Positions 44,671 to 54,038 are shown, counted from the stretch's first letter. The stretch: 64,000 bases of DNA from Candidatus Thorarchaeota archaeon (GCA_013388835.1 JACAEL010000018.1:48860-112859); one strand, 5' to 3'. Made by a program: numbers and translations. Notes: generated by a model not told the origin, from the letters alone.

Positions 44671-44680
44671 CATATACAAG
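44671..44680 (+). promoter_or_regulatory. TATA box of the helicase operon
   Basis: CATATACAAG. The predicted start near 44700 precedes ATG 44738 and would drive three closely spaced genes to 49518. Confidence 0.5.
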
Positions 44681-44737
44681 CTTAGTTCATATTGGAAGCG
44701 AGGATTCTGGTTCATTGGACAGACTGTGCCATAGCCA

Positions 44738-45943
44738 ATGAACGGAGTGGAGTACGCCCACGTGTCTGAACAGGACCTACAAAAGCTAGCGGGTGACACC
44801 AGACAGAGGATCATCCGAGAGTTCGCCGAGAAGCATGCCACGTTCCGAGAGCGGACCAGAAGAGTCCCATTGGACGAGGCCAAGAGGATTGCAGAGGAGA
44901 CACACAGTCCGCTTCAGATTGCAACAGTTGCGTACCTCATAAACCTCGACGGGATAATGAGCATTAGAAGCGCGGTCGAGCTGCTGGCCAATGAGATGCA
45001 GCGTAGGACGGTGGTGGGCGAGGGCGTTCCAAATATCCCCGGCAACATAATGGAGTTTGCAATTGGAGAGGGTCAATGGATAGAACACATCCACGGGGTG
45101 TTCTCGAGAGAGCTTGAACTCAAAGTCAGAGAGCTGGCAAACATAGAGATGGCCTTGGAGGATGCAATCTACACGACTGAACAGTCCATGGCAGTCCTCA
45201 GTGCTAGGACTCGAATGGCAGAGACCTACATACAGCCCATTCTCGAGACCTGGTTGAAGGAGCATCCCAAGGCCAACGGTGAAGATGTCCTGAACGCCTT
45301 CGGACCACCAGTCACAAAGTGGCGCAGGAGCACGTTGATGGGAAAGGCCGCCCAAGCACGCAGACGCAACGAGGCGTTCTTCCGAAGGGTGCTGACCGGC
45401 CTTGAAAAGGCCTCTGACTCTGCTACGATCGACAGCACGGTCAAGAGGGTGATAACCATCATAGAGGGACTCGAAGCAGACTTCAAGGTCATGGACACAC
45501 GTGCACTCGCACACTTCTTACTTCACATCATTCCTCGACCGACAGGCCGCGGGGACAAGTCCTCGTTCGTGGACGTTGGGAGCGGTTCCACACGCGGATA
45601 CAAAGCAGAACCCGATATGCAGTCTCCGTTCGACTTCTTGGAGCGCGATGTGTTACTGTCACGGAGGAGACCAGCAGAAGAGCGGCTGCGGTACCTCGGT
45701 GAGAAGATAGCCCGTGTCATTAGAGTGCTAAAGTATCAGGGTCTGAATACCGAGGACAGCATAGCAAGATGCATAGAGGAGATATCTGCCCGGCTGAAGA
45801 TCGAAGGGGTGACCGGTCCGGACACTCTGGAGACGCTCAAGAAGCAGATTGAGCAGGCAACCGCAGATGAGCGCGACGACACGGCAGTGAGGCTGATCTA
45901 CAACTTCGTCGAGACTCACTACTACGGGAGACAGAACCCTTGA
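44738..45943 (+). CDS. Hypothetical protein, 401 aa, first gene of helicase operon
   Basis: Soluble and largely helical, with no transmembrane segment. It is rich in charged helices (EQDLQKLAGDTRQRIIREFAEKH and VRELANIEMALEDAIYTTEQ). A basic patch KWRRSTLMGKAAQARRRNEAFFRR near the middle could bind nucleic acid. Residues about 285-300 form a flexible GS-rich segment. The family is not recognised. Its TGA overlaps the ATG of the next gene (TGATG), so the two proteins are made together and may form a complex with the downstream helicase; that is inference. Confidence 0.72.
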   Translation: MNGVEYAHVSEQDLQKLAGDTRQRIIREFAEKHATFRERTRRVPLDEAKRIAEETHSPLQIATVAYLINLDGIMSIRSAVELLANEMQRRTVVGEGVPNIPGNIMEFAIGEGQWIEHIHGVFSRELELKVRELANIEMALEDAIYTTEQSMAVLSARTRMAETYIQPILETWLKEHPKANGEDVLNAFGPPVTKWRRSTLMGKAAQARRRNEAFFRRVLTGLEKASDSATIDSTVKRVITIIEGLEADFKVMDTRALAHFLLHIIPRPTGRGDKSSFVDVGSGSTRGYKAEPDMQSPFDFLERDVLLSRRRPAEERLRYLGEKIARVIRVLKYQGLNTEDSIARCIEEISARLKIEGVTGPDTLETLKKQIEQATADERDDTAVRLIYNFVETHYYGRQNP

Positions 45944-46713
45944 TGCGAAGCAGTCCCCTCTTCTGGTTGCTTGATGTTGAGGCATATGACTACATGGTGG
46001 GGTTTCTGAAGGATGCGGAACTGAGAGGCAAGGCGCTGATACTGTCCTCGCAGCTGTGGTCGATAATACGTGGAGACCAAGTCGTATCGATACTGATTGG
46101 GCCGGGCACATTCAAGGGGTCTGCCCAGAGTGGTTCAAGAAAGCTGGACATCTTGGAGCCGCTCTCAGCTCTGATGTTTGACCCCACTCAGCTGCGATAT
46201 GACGAACCAGTTCCGACTGTGGACATAGTGCACCCAGAGGTCATAGACCCACTGGAGAAGAGAAAGGTCGATGAGATTGTAACGCACATAAGGCATGTCA
46301 TCGTAGAGAGGGGCCATGTCTTGGCAGGGGACATGATTCTCAAGGTCAACCCTGGGGCATCGGTGCCCGTGACCGCTCACGCTCTTGACATGGTGCAACG
46401 TGTCAACGTGTCGCACGTCTCCGGCGTCCAGAGAGCCAAGTTCATTCTTGCAGGGACAAACCAGCCGCTCTATAGGCCACTAGTCGAAGGGTATTCTCGG
46501 GGCAAGTACGCGAGAGCGGACATGGCCAAGGTGATGGCCGTCCCGTTCTCGAAGTTCTGCAGCTTTGCAGACATCGAAGTGATGAGCGACTGGATGATAG
46601 TGGAGAAGGCCGGGCTTGACACCAAGACCGGGATTGAGGCGATGGAAGAGGAGTACAACCTCACTCTTGCAGACATCAAGAAGAACGCGGATGCATTCAT
46701 CTTCCAACGATGA
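45943..46713 (+). CDS. Hypothetical protein, 256 aa, helicase operon
   Basis: Starts at ATG 45943 inside the stop of the upstream gene. Soluble, mixed alpha/beta. The first 60 residues (FWLLDVEAYDYMVGFLKDAELRGKA) and the run KFILAGTNQPLYRPLVEGYSRGKYARADMAKVMAVP are the most distinctive parts; no nucleotide-binding or catalytic motif is obvious. The family is not recognised. It is followed after 60 bases by the helicase gene. Coupling to the 401-aa protein and closeness to the helicase suggest a shared DNA or RNA process. Confidence 0.72.
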   Translation: MRSSPLFWLLDVEAYDYMVGFLKDAELRGKALILSSQLWSIIRGDQVVSILIGPGTFKGSAQSGSRKLDILEPLSALMFDPTQLRYDEPVPTVDIVHPEVIDPLEKRKVDEIVTHIRHVIVERGHVLAGDMILKVNPGASVPVTAHALDMVQRVNVSHVSGVQRAKFILAGTNQPLYRPLVEGYSRGKYARADMAKVMAVPFSKFCSFADIEVMSDWMIVEKAGLDTKTGIEAMEEEYNLTLADIKKNADAFIFQR

Positions 46714-46773
46714 TGGTGATGCGACCGCAAGAGTGATAGTCACACCTCGAAGCTGGTTGCACGAGGCTATGTT

Positions 46774-49518
46774 TTGGAGATAGCGGACACCGACATACAG
46801 CGGATTCTGTCTGGTTCGTATGCAGTGGTCTTGAGGCCGGGCCGACAAGAGATGACCACCAAGATCGAGATCTATTCGGACACTCTGCGAGACCGCCAGA
46901 GAACACAGTTGACAGGGATGGTGGAGTACGGACTCAGGCCGAGCGGCCTTCTCGAGGTGCTGCGGGCATGGTTTGTCAAATACAACAGGCCTGTGTACTA
47001 CCAGCCGAAGGAGTTTCACGAGATACTGAGGGCGGCCAAACACATCATGGTCCCACGAAAGGAACTCCCCGACTTTCTCGATCTGCTCAGGGACTTCCTA
47101 CAACGTCTTCAGACAACGCCACTGAGAGTATTGCCGCTGTGTGAGCACTGTCTGAGAGAGGAGAGACTGACCATCCTGACAAAGCGCAATGCAGTGATAG
47201 CTTCAACCAGTGAGGTGACATGCACTACCTGTGCTCAGGCCGAACTGAGGTCAGACCTGAAGAGCCTCGGACTTGAGATGTCCCCGGGCATGATGCGCCA
47301 GCTAGAGTATCATCTCACCAAGGTCAGGTCGGTGCCGAGAGTCATGGAGATGATGTCTGTGGGGTTTGACCCGGTCAGTCAGCCAGACCTTACACTGTTC
47401 GACACGATAACGGGTGGAGTCAGCGGCAGTTCAAGGAGTTTCGCAGACCTTCCTCTTCCAGAGGAGATCAAGTCGCTCTATGCGGCGGAGGGCTATGACA
47501 GGCTACTGCCGGTCCAAGAGATGGTGATTGATGCAGGTCTCCTAGAGGGACGCTCTCTCCTTGTCGTCTCGTCCACGTCGTCCGGAAAGACGCTCATTGG
47601 CGAGATGGCGGGAATACCCAAGGCGATGTCAGGAAAGAAAATGATCTACCTGAGCCCTCTCGTTGCGCTGACAAATGAGAAGTACGACCTGTGGCGGAGA
47701 CGCTACAAGAGACTCGGACTGAGGACAGGGATCAAGGTGGGGATGTCACGACTCGAGGTGGGTGATGAGGGACATCCGATTGTTGACACCGACATCACCA
47801 AGGCGCACATCATCTGTGCCACGTATGAGGCGCTTGACAACATCTTCAGAGCAGGGGAGACCGAGACGATAGGCGAGATTGGGACCGTCGTGGTCGATGA
47901 GATACAGAACCTTGCGGACCCCGAACGTGGACCTGAGTTGGATGGGCTGCTGACCAGACTCCGGAATCATGCTCCTGATGCGCAGATAGTGGCACTCTCG
48001 GCAACTGTGGGGTCTCCTGAGAAGCTGGCAAAGGAACTCGGACTGCGCCTCGTCAGATATGAAGGACGGCCGGTTCCACTCGAACGCCATCTTGTATTCG
48101 CTCGAAGCGAGGACGAGAAGCGCAACATCACTGCACGGCTTGTACGGCAGGAGTTCAAGCGAGTCAGTTCGTTCGGCAACAAGGGTCAGTCAATAGTGTT
48201 CACCTTCTCGAGGAGAAGAGCACATGCACTGGCGGACTGGTTGAACGAACAGCGCGTGTCAGCAGCTGTGTACCATGGCGGGCTGCCGTACGGTCGCAGA
48301 AGAGCAATAGAGAACGCCTTTGCGAAGCAGAGGGTTGCATGTGTGGTCACAACCGCGGCACTTGGAGCAGGCGTCGACTTACCAGCCTCTCAGGTCATCT
48401 TTGAGTCGCTGACCATGGGGGCAGACTGGCTCTCCAACGCAGAGTTCGAGCAGATGCTAGGACGTGCGGGCCGACTGGGCAAACACGACTCTGGAAAAGT
48501 GTACGTGATTGTCCAGCCCGACAAGAAGTACCACGCCGGTCAGGAGAAGAGTGAGGACGAGGTTGCGGTGGAACTCCTCAACGGAGTCGTGGAGGACGTC
48601 GAACCATTCGCGGACGCCGAGGTCTGCGTAGAACAGGCATTGGCGCTGATATGCTCAACACCTCCCACCACTGTCAAGGAGATTGCTCGTATCTACGGGA
48701 GAATGCTGTCGTGCTCCGTGTCTGCTGCAGACGCGCTCAAGATCCTTGTACGCAAGCGTATGATAACAGTAAGTGAAGGCGATGTCCGTCCCACTGAACT
48801 GGGCAGGGCCACCTCGCTGTCGTTCTTCACCCCATCAGAAGGACTGGAAGTGCTCAGGCTCGCAGGGAAGATGGATGTCATCGACATTGCGGTGAGCCTC
48901 GAGCCCTTCGAGAATGTGTACCTCAGCACGCGCCTGCAGGGCGAGGTCGACGCGGCGTTCAGGACACACATGCCCACGAGGCTCTTCTCGGGCGTATTCT
49001 CTGACCTGGGCGACCTGTCACGGAGGGATGGAGGAGCCGCAAGGCTCGCTGACTGGGTATATGATGTGCTGGGCCGATGGACCATGAAGATCTTCAACTG
49101 CGGCTGTCCTCTCTTCCCCGAGTGCGACCATGCAAAGATTCGGTTGGGTCGATGGATGGTCGACAGGCGAAAGGAGGGACTCAACCCATCAGGCATAGCG
49201 GCACAACTCCAGAGGGAATTCGAACTATGGGCTTATCCGGGAGACATATTCTCGTGGCTCGACTCGCTCATTCACACATTGAAAGGTGTTCAGAGAATAT
49301 CCGCCGTCGCAGGAAAGGTCGACCTGGGCGCCGAGATAGACGAGCAGATTGCCCGAATCGAGAGGCCACTCGAGTCCGCCCTGAGCGACGACAAGGACAA
49401 GGAGAAAGTGGAGGGGGACGGGCAGGGGGAGGAGAAGGAGGAAGTCGAAGGGGAAGAGATGGAAGAGACAGAGGAGGACTGGGAGGGAAAGGAGGAGAAG
49501 AGGCCGGCAGAGGGCTAG
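46774..49518 (+). CDS. Ski2-like SF2 helicase with zinc-binding N-terminus (DUF5814 type)
   Basis: 914 residues from TTG 46774, with GAGG 8 bases before; the open frame upstream has no ATG or GTG. N-terminal residues 1-230 include two CxxC pairs (CEHC about 122-125 and CTTC about 148-151), fitting the DUF5814 zinc domain of archaeal helicases. Motif I is SSTSSGKT (about 266), motif II DEIQ (375-378), motif III SATVGSP, motif IV VFTFSRRRA, motif V TTAALGAGVDLP and motif VI QMLGRAGR. A second Cys cluster, CGCPLFPEC (about 775), follows. The last 60 residues are an E/D/K low-complexity tail, which in the DNA is a purine-rich tract (49379-49510). DUF5814 helicases are conserved in archaea; their substrate is not settled. 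Confidence 0.9.
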   Translation: MEIADTDIQRILSGSYAVVLRPGRQEMTTKIEIYSDTLRDRQRTQLTGMVEYGLRPSGLLEVLRAWFVKYNRPVYYQPKEFHEILRAAKHIMVPRKELPDFLDLLRDFLQRLQTTPLRVLPLCEHCLREERLTILTKRNAVIASTSEVTCTTCAQAELRSDLKSLGLEMSPGMMRQLEYHLTKVRSVPRVMEMMSVGFDPVSQPDLTLFDTITGGVSGSSRSFADLPLPEEIKSLYAAEGYDRLLPVQEMVIDAGLLEGRSLLVVSSTSSGKTLIGEMAGIPKAMSGKKMIYLSPLVALTNEKYDLWRRRYKRLGLRTGIKVGMSRLEVGDEGHPIVDTDITKAHIICATYEALDNIFRAGETETIGEIGTVVVDEIQNLADPERGPELDGLLTRLRNHAPDAQIVALSATVGSPEKLAKELGLRLVRYEGRPVPLERHLVFARSEDEKRNITARLVRQEFKRVSSFGNKGQSIVFTFSRRRAHALADWLNEQRVSAAVYHGGLPYGRRRAIENAFAKQRVACVVTTAALGAGVDLPASQVIFESLTMGADWLSNAEFEQMLGRAGRLGKHDSGKVYVIVQPDKKYHAGQEKSEDEVAVELLNGVVEDVEPFADAEVCVEQALALICSTPPTTVKEIARIYGRMLSCSVSAADALKILVRKRMITVSEGDVRPTELGRATSLSFFTPSEGLEVLRLAGKMDVIDIAVSLEPFENVYLSTRLQGEVDAAFRTHMPTRLFSGVFSDLGDLSRRDGGAARLADWVYDVLGRWTMKIFNCGCPLFPECDHAKIRLGRWMVDRRKEGLNPSGIAAQLQREFELWAYPGDIFSWLDSLIHTLKGVQRISAVAGKVDLGAEIDEQIARIERPLESALSDDKDKEKVEGDGQGEEKEEVEGEEMEETEEDWEGKEEKRPAEG

Positions 49519-49784
49519 GACCCAAGTGTATCCTGTGTACACTTACCGGACTCGAAGCTGACCCGCAGACTGGTGAGGTCCTCAACGGAGAGCGAGTCGA
49601 TATTGAGGTCAAGCCATAAGTGAAGGTCTCGTCTGATTGCCTCTTTTGTTGGCAGCTCCTCCACTACGAGTGGAGTTGGTTCGGGTATCAATTGGAATCT
49701 GGTGCAGCCGCACTTGCACGCCCCATCGAGCACCACGTCAACATCAGTTGTACAGTCACCACAGTTGCGACAGCGGAATATCAA
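49515..49784 (-). CDS. Small Zn-ribbon protein
   Basis: 89 residues from TTG 49784, which has AGGTGT 8 bases before; upstream in-frame codons encode unlikely text. Residues 5-8 are CRNC and residues 23-27 CKCGC, a rubredoxin-knuckle zinc ribbon much like the archaeal DUF2072 Zn-ribbon proteins. The rest is acidic and helical (TKEAIRRDLHLWLDLNIDSLSVEDL). Its stop overlaps the helicase stop by four bases, tail to tail. The start is uncertain and the function unknown. Confidence 0.6.
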   Translation of the reverse strand: MIFRCRNCGDCTTDVDVVLDGACKCGCTRFQLIPEPTPLVVEELPTKEAIRRDLHLWLDLNIDSLSVEDLTSLRVSFESGKCTQDTLGS

Positions 49785-49915
49785 AGCGAGAACACACCTG
49801 AAGGGGACCACACAGGCCTGGACTATGAGGGTTGGTAATGCGGGGGTATCACGCTGATTCATGAGATAGACTTATGTGGCGTTTGTCTGTCAGACTGCCC
49901 TGTGGGGCGCTCAGA

Positions 49916-50179
49916 ATGGTCAAGACATGCACTCTGTGCCGAGGGAAACCAAAGTTTCGTTGCGACCACTGCCGTAACGAGTTCTGTCAGGACCACGCCA
50001 TGAGATGCCCTTCATGCGGGACCATATCCTGCATTCGAGACCTGGGACGCAAGCCGATATGCCCCAGTTGCAAGACCCACCTTGATATCTGCCCTGAGTG
50101 TCTTATCAATGGTAAGATAGTGCGGACAATTCATGGTGCTGGTGTCTGCCCCGAATGCGGATGGTCTCCGGGCACCTAG
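49916..50179 (+). CDS. Cys-rich multi-zinc-finger protein
   Basis: 87 residues from ATG 49916; an in-frame ATG at 49874 would add 14 residues of unlikely composition. The protein is a chain of CxxC knuckles (CTLC, CDHC, CPSC, CPSC, CPEC and CPEC), with CxDH between them, enough to bind four or five zinc ions. FRCDHCRNEFCQDHAMRCP resembles a B-box or AN1-like finger. It may bind protein or nucleic acid. Its stop overlaps that of the convergent DUF131 gene. Confidence 0.72.
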   Translation: MVKTCTLCRGKPKFRCDHCRNEFCQDHAMRCPSCGTISCIRDLGRKPICPSCKTHLDICPECLINGKIVRTIHGAGVCPECGWSPGT

Positions 50180-50427
50180 AGCAGCAAGAGAAGCCACAGA
50201 AGCACCACGGCTGCAAAGGCGATGACCGCAATGACCTTCCCTCTGGGTCCAAAGCCCCAGATGATGGGGATGGGACCTATCAGCACAACCCCTCTGCTAC
50301 TCGTCTGACTATCTCCTGTCCTATCGTGCGACGAGCGTGACTCAATCATTAGCCCCGCAAGTATCAGAGCCACGCCTATTAGAATCAATGCAACACCAAT
50401 GAGTGTCAACATGGTACCGGTCTGCAT
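50176..50427 (-). CDS. DUF131 (TIGR00304) archaeal membrane protein
   Basis: 83 residues with two helices: residues 7-27 and 62-83. Between them lies GVVLIGPIPIIWGF, the DUF131 hallmark. The family is almost confined to archaea and has no known function. It is the last gene of a five-gene minus-strand operon led by mer, starting one base after the stop of the gene before it. Confidence 0.82.
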   Translation of the reverse strand: MQTGTMLTLIGVALILIGVALILAGLMIESRSSHDRTGDSQTSSRGVVLIGPIPIIWGFGPRGKVIAVIAFAAVVLLWLLLLL

Positions 50428-50428
50428 G

Positions 50429-51010
50429 CTAGCTTTCCTCCATTTTCATCTTGTCCCTGGTGTCAAGTGTTCCCGTCGGTAGTGTGAATTCCATCCTCTC
50501 ATATCCACCCACCCTGTCTCCCGTGTTGGCCCAGAGTACCACCATGTCTCGATGGACCTCGTATTGCAGACGTGTCTCGACAGCCTCGACCCTGGTCCTG
50601 TGTGGGAACCGCCAGATGATCTCAAAGTCATATGGTGCGTCCTCGTCCTCAAGCCACGTCTCGATGGTGTTGACAGTCTCTCGGAATCGTCCTGCAAAGT
50701 CGATGAGATAGACGATTCCTACCACATTGCTGTCGCCCTTCATGAACACATCCGCATACCGCACTATCGACCTGACCTCCTCACCGTTTATCTCAACGCG
50801 CTCCTCGTTGAGGAAGCCCTGCAGATTGGCAGAGAGCTTACGAATCTCACTCTCAAACAGCCCCTCGTCACCCGTTACCCGCCGATAGTAGCCGAGTGGG
50901 TCACTGTATTCAAAGCAGAGCCGTTCGTGTATCTCTCCGCTGACGCTCACACTGAAGAATGAGTCCGCATGAAGCGGAACTACGCCGTCAGAATCTTTGT
51001 CCGCCATCAT
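50429..51010 (-). CDS. Hypothetical protein, 193 aa, mer operon
   Basis: Soluble; ATG 51010 or ATG 51007 starts it, 15 bases after the upstream stop. Predicted as alternating strands and helices: SVSGEIHERLCFEY, SNVVGIVYLIDFAGRF and PYDFEIIWRFPHRTRVEAVETRLQYEVH. The composition is acidic. I see no catalytic motif and do not recognise a family. Its operon place between an MBL-fold nuclease and DUF131 gives no firm clue. Confidence 0.7.
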   Translation of the reverse strand: MMADKDSDGVVPLHADSFFSVSVSGEIHERLCFEYSDPLGYYRRVTGDEGLFESEIRKLSANLQGFLNEERVEINGEEVRSIVRYADVFMKGDSNVVGIVYLIDFAGRFRETVNTIETWLEDEDAPYDFEIIWRFPHRTRVEAVETRLQYEVHRDMVVLWANTGDRVGGYERMEFTLPTGTLDTRDKMKMEES

Positions 51011-51025
51011 TGTCGTCGTATCACC

Positions 51026-52036
51026 TCACTGCAGGGGCACCGAGTCGATTCCAGCCTCTGCAAGATGTTGCGCAAGCACTGGGGCGTTGTCCGTGAATGC
51101 GTACGCGATCCTAGGTGCCACCGACCCTGCAAACTCCATCAGATGGGGAAAGTCAGCATGCGCACTGAGCGGGATTCCTCTCTTGCCGAATGCAGAGCCA
51201 CTTAGCGCCCATCCCGACAGCGTGAAATGCTCCAGTCTGTCCTCAATCGACCGCGCCGCTCTGACTCCATGAATAGTCCGAAGCGCTTCAGCCGTGTGCT
51301 TGGGAGACGATGTGACAATGGAACATCCGGCGTCCAGCATGAGCTTCGCCTCTCGACTGTGAACCGATGTGAACACGAGCTCGGCACCATATCTGTTGTA
51401 TACCGATGCAACAGCATCAATCACTCTGTTCCCGGACACCACCCCGATGCCTGCGGACTGGAGTAGGGCTATGGTCTCCTGCGCTTTACCCAGAGAATAG
51501 GTCTGGAAGCTGGGAATCAGTCCGGACTCGATTGTCTCTCTGGCAGTCTGTACAATCTTGGTATGCACTTCTCGTCTGTCAGGAAAGACCCACTCTGGTG
51601 AGCCATAAGTGGCCTCAGTGATAAGGACATCTGCCGACACCGGTCGTGCCCCCTTGTGTACTATGCTGTCCACGGGATTGAAGTCGCCTGTGTAGAGGAC
51701 TGAGGGGCCACCATCAAGCTGGATTAGGAACATTGAGGAGCCGATGACATGTCCAGAATCCAGAGGGGTTATCGTGGCTCCGTCGTGAAGTATTGTATCG
51801 CCATGGACTGCAATGCTCAGATGCCAGTCCGGCCTGCCGCCCCTCGCTTTGAATGTGCGGACAGTGGCTTCGGTGGCAATCACATGACGCGCTCTCTCTA
51901 GGCCCACAGTATGGTCTGAATGGGCGTGAGAGAGCAGGGTGGTGCCGTGGGGAAGTGCCAAGTCCAGACCGAAGCGGACGTCACCGTATTTCAGTAGAAT
52001 ACCGTGGTCCATCCATTGCAGGGTCAGCGTGGGCAT
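51026..52036 (-). CDS. Metallo-beta-lactamase-fold RNA/DNA exonuclease-like protein
   Basis: 336 residues from ATG 52036, 44 bases after the upstream stop; the longer open frame overlaps the preceding gene out of frame. The zinc motif is SHAHSDH (residues about 35-41, HxHxDH), with later ligands in DSGHVIG and YTGDFN. PLSAHADFPHLMEF near the C-terminus is the beta-CASP motif-C-like His region. It resembles COG1236 mRNA-processing/ligase-associated exonucleases, shorter than FttA and without KH domains. It likely cuts or trims RNA or DNA in the cytosol. Confidence 0.85.
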   Translation of the reverse strand: MPTLTLQWMDHGILLKYGDVRFGLDLALPHGTTLLSHAHSDHTVGLERARHVIATEATVRTFKARGGRPDWHLSIAVHGDTILHDGATITPLDSGHVIGSSMFLIQLDGGPSVLYTGDFNPVDSIVHKGARPVSADVLITEATYGSPEWVFPDRREVHTKIVQTARETIESGLIPSFQTYSLGKAQETIALLQSAGIGVVSGNRVIDAVASVYNRYGAELVFTSVHSREAKLMLDAGCSIVTSSPKHTAEALRTIHGVRAARSIEDRLEHFTLSGWALSGSAFGKRGIPLSAHADFPHLMEFAGSVAPRIAYAFTDNAPVLAQHLAEAGIDSVPLQ

Positions 52037-52080
52037 ATTCAACACCAGGGCCGTACAGGCACAGTCACAAAAGCCTACCT

Positions 52081-52968
52081 CTAAAGTGTCTTCTTCATCA
52101 GCAGAAGCCGCGTTGTCTCTACCGGACGGCCGCACTTCTGCGACAGCGAGTCGATGAGTGAGTCCTGTCCCGAACCACACTGAAGCAGTTCAATCGCAGT
52201 GGAGCGTGATGCCAGCGACTGTCCTGTGAGCAGACGAGCCAACAACTCAATTGCCTCAGGGTCGGACCTGACAACGGCGAGCGTACACATCGTAGTGTCA
52301 CCCACCTGATCAGTACAGCAGAGGCCGGACAACTGACCGCCCTTTGAGACTGCAGACAGCTGGTTCCTGAGGCATCCAAGCTCTAGAGCTGCGAGGGACT
52401 GAGTGAAGTCTAGACCGAGACGAGTTCGCTCTTGCAGCAGCAGCAGACGGGCATCCTGCGCAGACGGAGTGACTCGCACCACGTCATACGAACTGACTTC
52501 GGAAGGGTCGAGCGACCTCGTGGAGAAGCGATGACGGTATAGCTGAGAGCAGACGGAGAAGTCGAGCCCGAGAAGCGAGTCTTTGAGCCATGAGGGGACC
52601 GACAGCCCCGGGGGAAAGTCGACCATGTCCGGACGCTCAGAGACGACAACGTCCACGCTCCGTATGTGCTGTGAAGGAAAGTACGGCAGTGACGACTTCA
52701 GAATGTGTCTCGCCACCTTGTCAGCACTGTCAGGTCGCAACCGAATCGCAAGTATCCCCACCCGCTTTGCAGCCTCGTCCCTGAACAGAGCAGTACCGCC
52801 CACTACTTGCTCTTCAAGGGTGGACAGATACAGGATTGCTCCAGGATGTGCAGAGAGGTCTCGCAGATAGGACCCGTCATCAACACCTGCCACATTTCGG
52901 GGGAGGACTGTCCAGAGTTCGTGTTCCTCCGGCCTGAGTCGTCTATTGTAGATTGACTTTCCAATCAT
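52081..52968 (-). CDS. Hypothetical GNAT-like protein, mer operon
   Basis: 295 residues; its ATG shares one base with the mer stop (TGATG). The first 145 residues have the strand/helix order of a GNAT acyltransferase (AILYLSTLEEQVVGGTALF and VGILAIRLRP), but no clear acetyl-CoA loop (Q/RxxGxG/A) is visible, so activity is uncertain. The second half may be another divergent GNAT-like unit (MCTLAVVRSDPEAIELLARLL). Soluble. Family not firmly recognised. Confidence 0.65.
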   Translation of the reverse strand: MIGKSIYNRRLRPEEHELWTVLPRNVAGVDDGSYLRDLSAHPGAILYLSTLEEQVVGGTALFRDEAAKRVGILAIRLRPDSADKVARHILKSSLPYFPSQHIRSVDVVVSERPDMVDFPPGLSVPSWLKDSLLGLDFSVCSQLYRHRFSTRSLDPSEVSSYDVVRVTPSAQDARLLLLQERTRLGLDFTQSLAALELGCLRNQLSAVSKGGQLSGLCCTDQVGDTTMCTLAVVRSDPEAIELLARLLTGQSLASRSTAIELLQCGSGQDSLIDSLSQKCGRPVETTRLLLMKKTL

Positions 52969-54038
52969 CAGGTTCGGACTCCTCTGTAGTGGGCGATTAT
53001 CTCGCCGCCTATCTTCCTTATGGCCCTGTTCTTGTCGGGACCAATAGGTGAGCCTGCGATGAAGTTGGTGACACCCTCTCGGACAAGCTCGTCAATCCGC
53101 TGAATGCAGTCGTGGCTGCTGCCAACTATCGCGAAGGCATCTACCATGTTGTCATCGACCAGTCCCTGGGCCTCTCCAAAGCGACCCTGAGCAAGCATCG
53201 AGCGAATCTTCTCAGCAGCCTCGGCGTCAATCCCGTGCCGCCTCAAGATGAGCTCTGGAGAACCTGCAACAATGTAGGCCACCACCATGCGGGTCTGGCC
53301 TTGCATAGCCTCACCATACGAGTCAGCTATGCTCATGGCAGTATAGGCACCTATGTCCAGTTCGTCCATGCTTCTGCCCGCTCTTCTGGCACCCTTCTTG
53401 ATCGAGGCCAACGCCATCCGGAAGTCCCTTGGATGGCTCGCATTGATTAGAATACCGTCTGCGACAGCAGCAGTCTTCTCCAGCATCTGAGGCCCCTGAG
53501 CACCAGCGTAGATTGGAATCCGTGGTGCAGCCTTCACGGTCTTGCCATCGACAGTAATCGGACGCCCTTCGGAGTCGAGGACCGGACTCTTTCGTACCAC
53601 GTCCAGCTTCGCTCCTCTCAGATTGAATACCTTCCCGTTGAGATGGCACTTGTCGCCTCTGGTCAATGTCCGGACGACCTGAATCGCTTCAACGACGGTA
53701 GACACCGGAAGACGCCACTGAACACCCAGGGTCGCCAACGTCACGCGATCACCTGCACCAAGCCCAATCACAGCTCGCCCCCCGCTGATCTCGTTTAGGG
53801 TTGCGGCTGCAGCAGCTGACAGAGCGGGACTTGTGTGATAAGGGTTGGTCACTCCGGGCCCGAGGAGTACCCGACGAGTGTTCAGGGCAATCGTAGTGAG
53901 AGTACACCATGGATTCCTGTTGTTGTAGTGGTCTGTCACCCATATGTTGTCGAAGCCAGCATCTTCCGCTGCCTTGTCCCACTCGACAAGTTCGAACACA
54001 GGACGGTCTGGCACGAGCTCTATACCGAAACGAAGCAA
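52968..54038 (-). CDS. mer: F420-dependent methylene-H4MPT reductase
   Basis: About 356 residues from TTG 54038, with CAGGAG 9 bases before; a TATA-like GGCTTAATGC near 54084 fits a short leader. Reduces 5,10-methylene- to 5-methyl-tetrahydromethanopterin with F420H2 in the Wood-Ljungdahl/methanogenic methyl branch. The family text is strong: VTDHYNNRNP, LGPGVTNPYHTSP, RAVIGLGAGDRVTLATLGV, IPIYAGAQGPQMLEKTA, VAYIVAGSPELILRRHGI and FIAGSPIGPDKN. It is about 35 residues longer than methanogen Mer, largely because of an insert before IPIYAGAQGP (VLDSEGRPITVDGKTVKA). First gene of a minus-strand operon. Other luciferase-like F420 enzymes are less likely given these matches. Confidence 0.87.
   Translation of the reverse strand: MLRFGIELVPDRPVFELVEWDKAAEDAGFDNIWVTDHYNNRNPWCTLTTIALNTRRVLLGPGVTNPYHTSPALSAAAAATLNEISGGRAVIGLGAGDRVTLATLGVQWRLPVSTVVEAIQVVRTLTRGDKCHLNGKVFNLRGAKLDVVRKSPVLDSEGRPITVDGKTVKAAPRIPIYAGAQGPQMLEKTAAVADGILINASHPRDFRMALASIKKGARRAGRSMDELDIGAYTAMSIADSYGEAMQGQTRMVVAYIVAGSPELILRRHGIDAEAAEKIRSMLAQGRFGEAQGLVDDNMVDAFAIVGSSHDCIQRIDELVREGVTNFIAGSPIGPDKNRAIRKIGGEIIAHYRGVRT

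Noticed and set aside
49379..49510. Long G/A-rich tract, possible simple repeat or triplex element
   Set aside because: It encodes the acidic Lys/Glu tail of the helicase in frame, which explains the purine bias.
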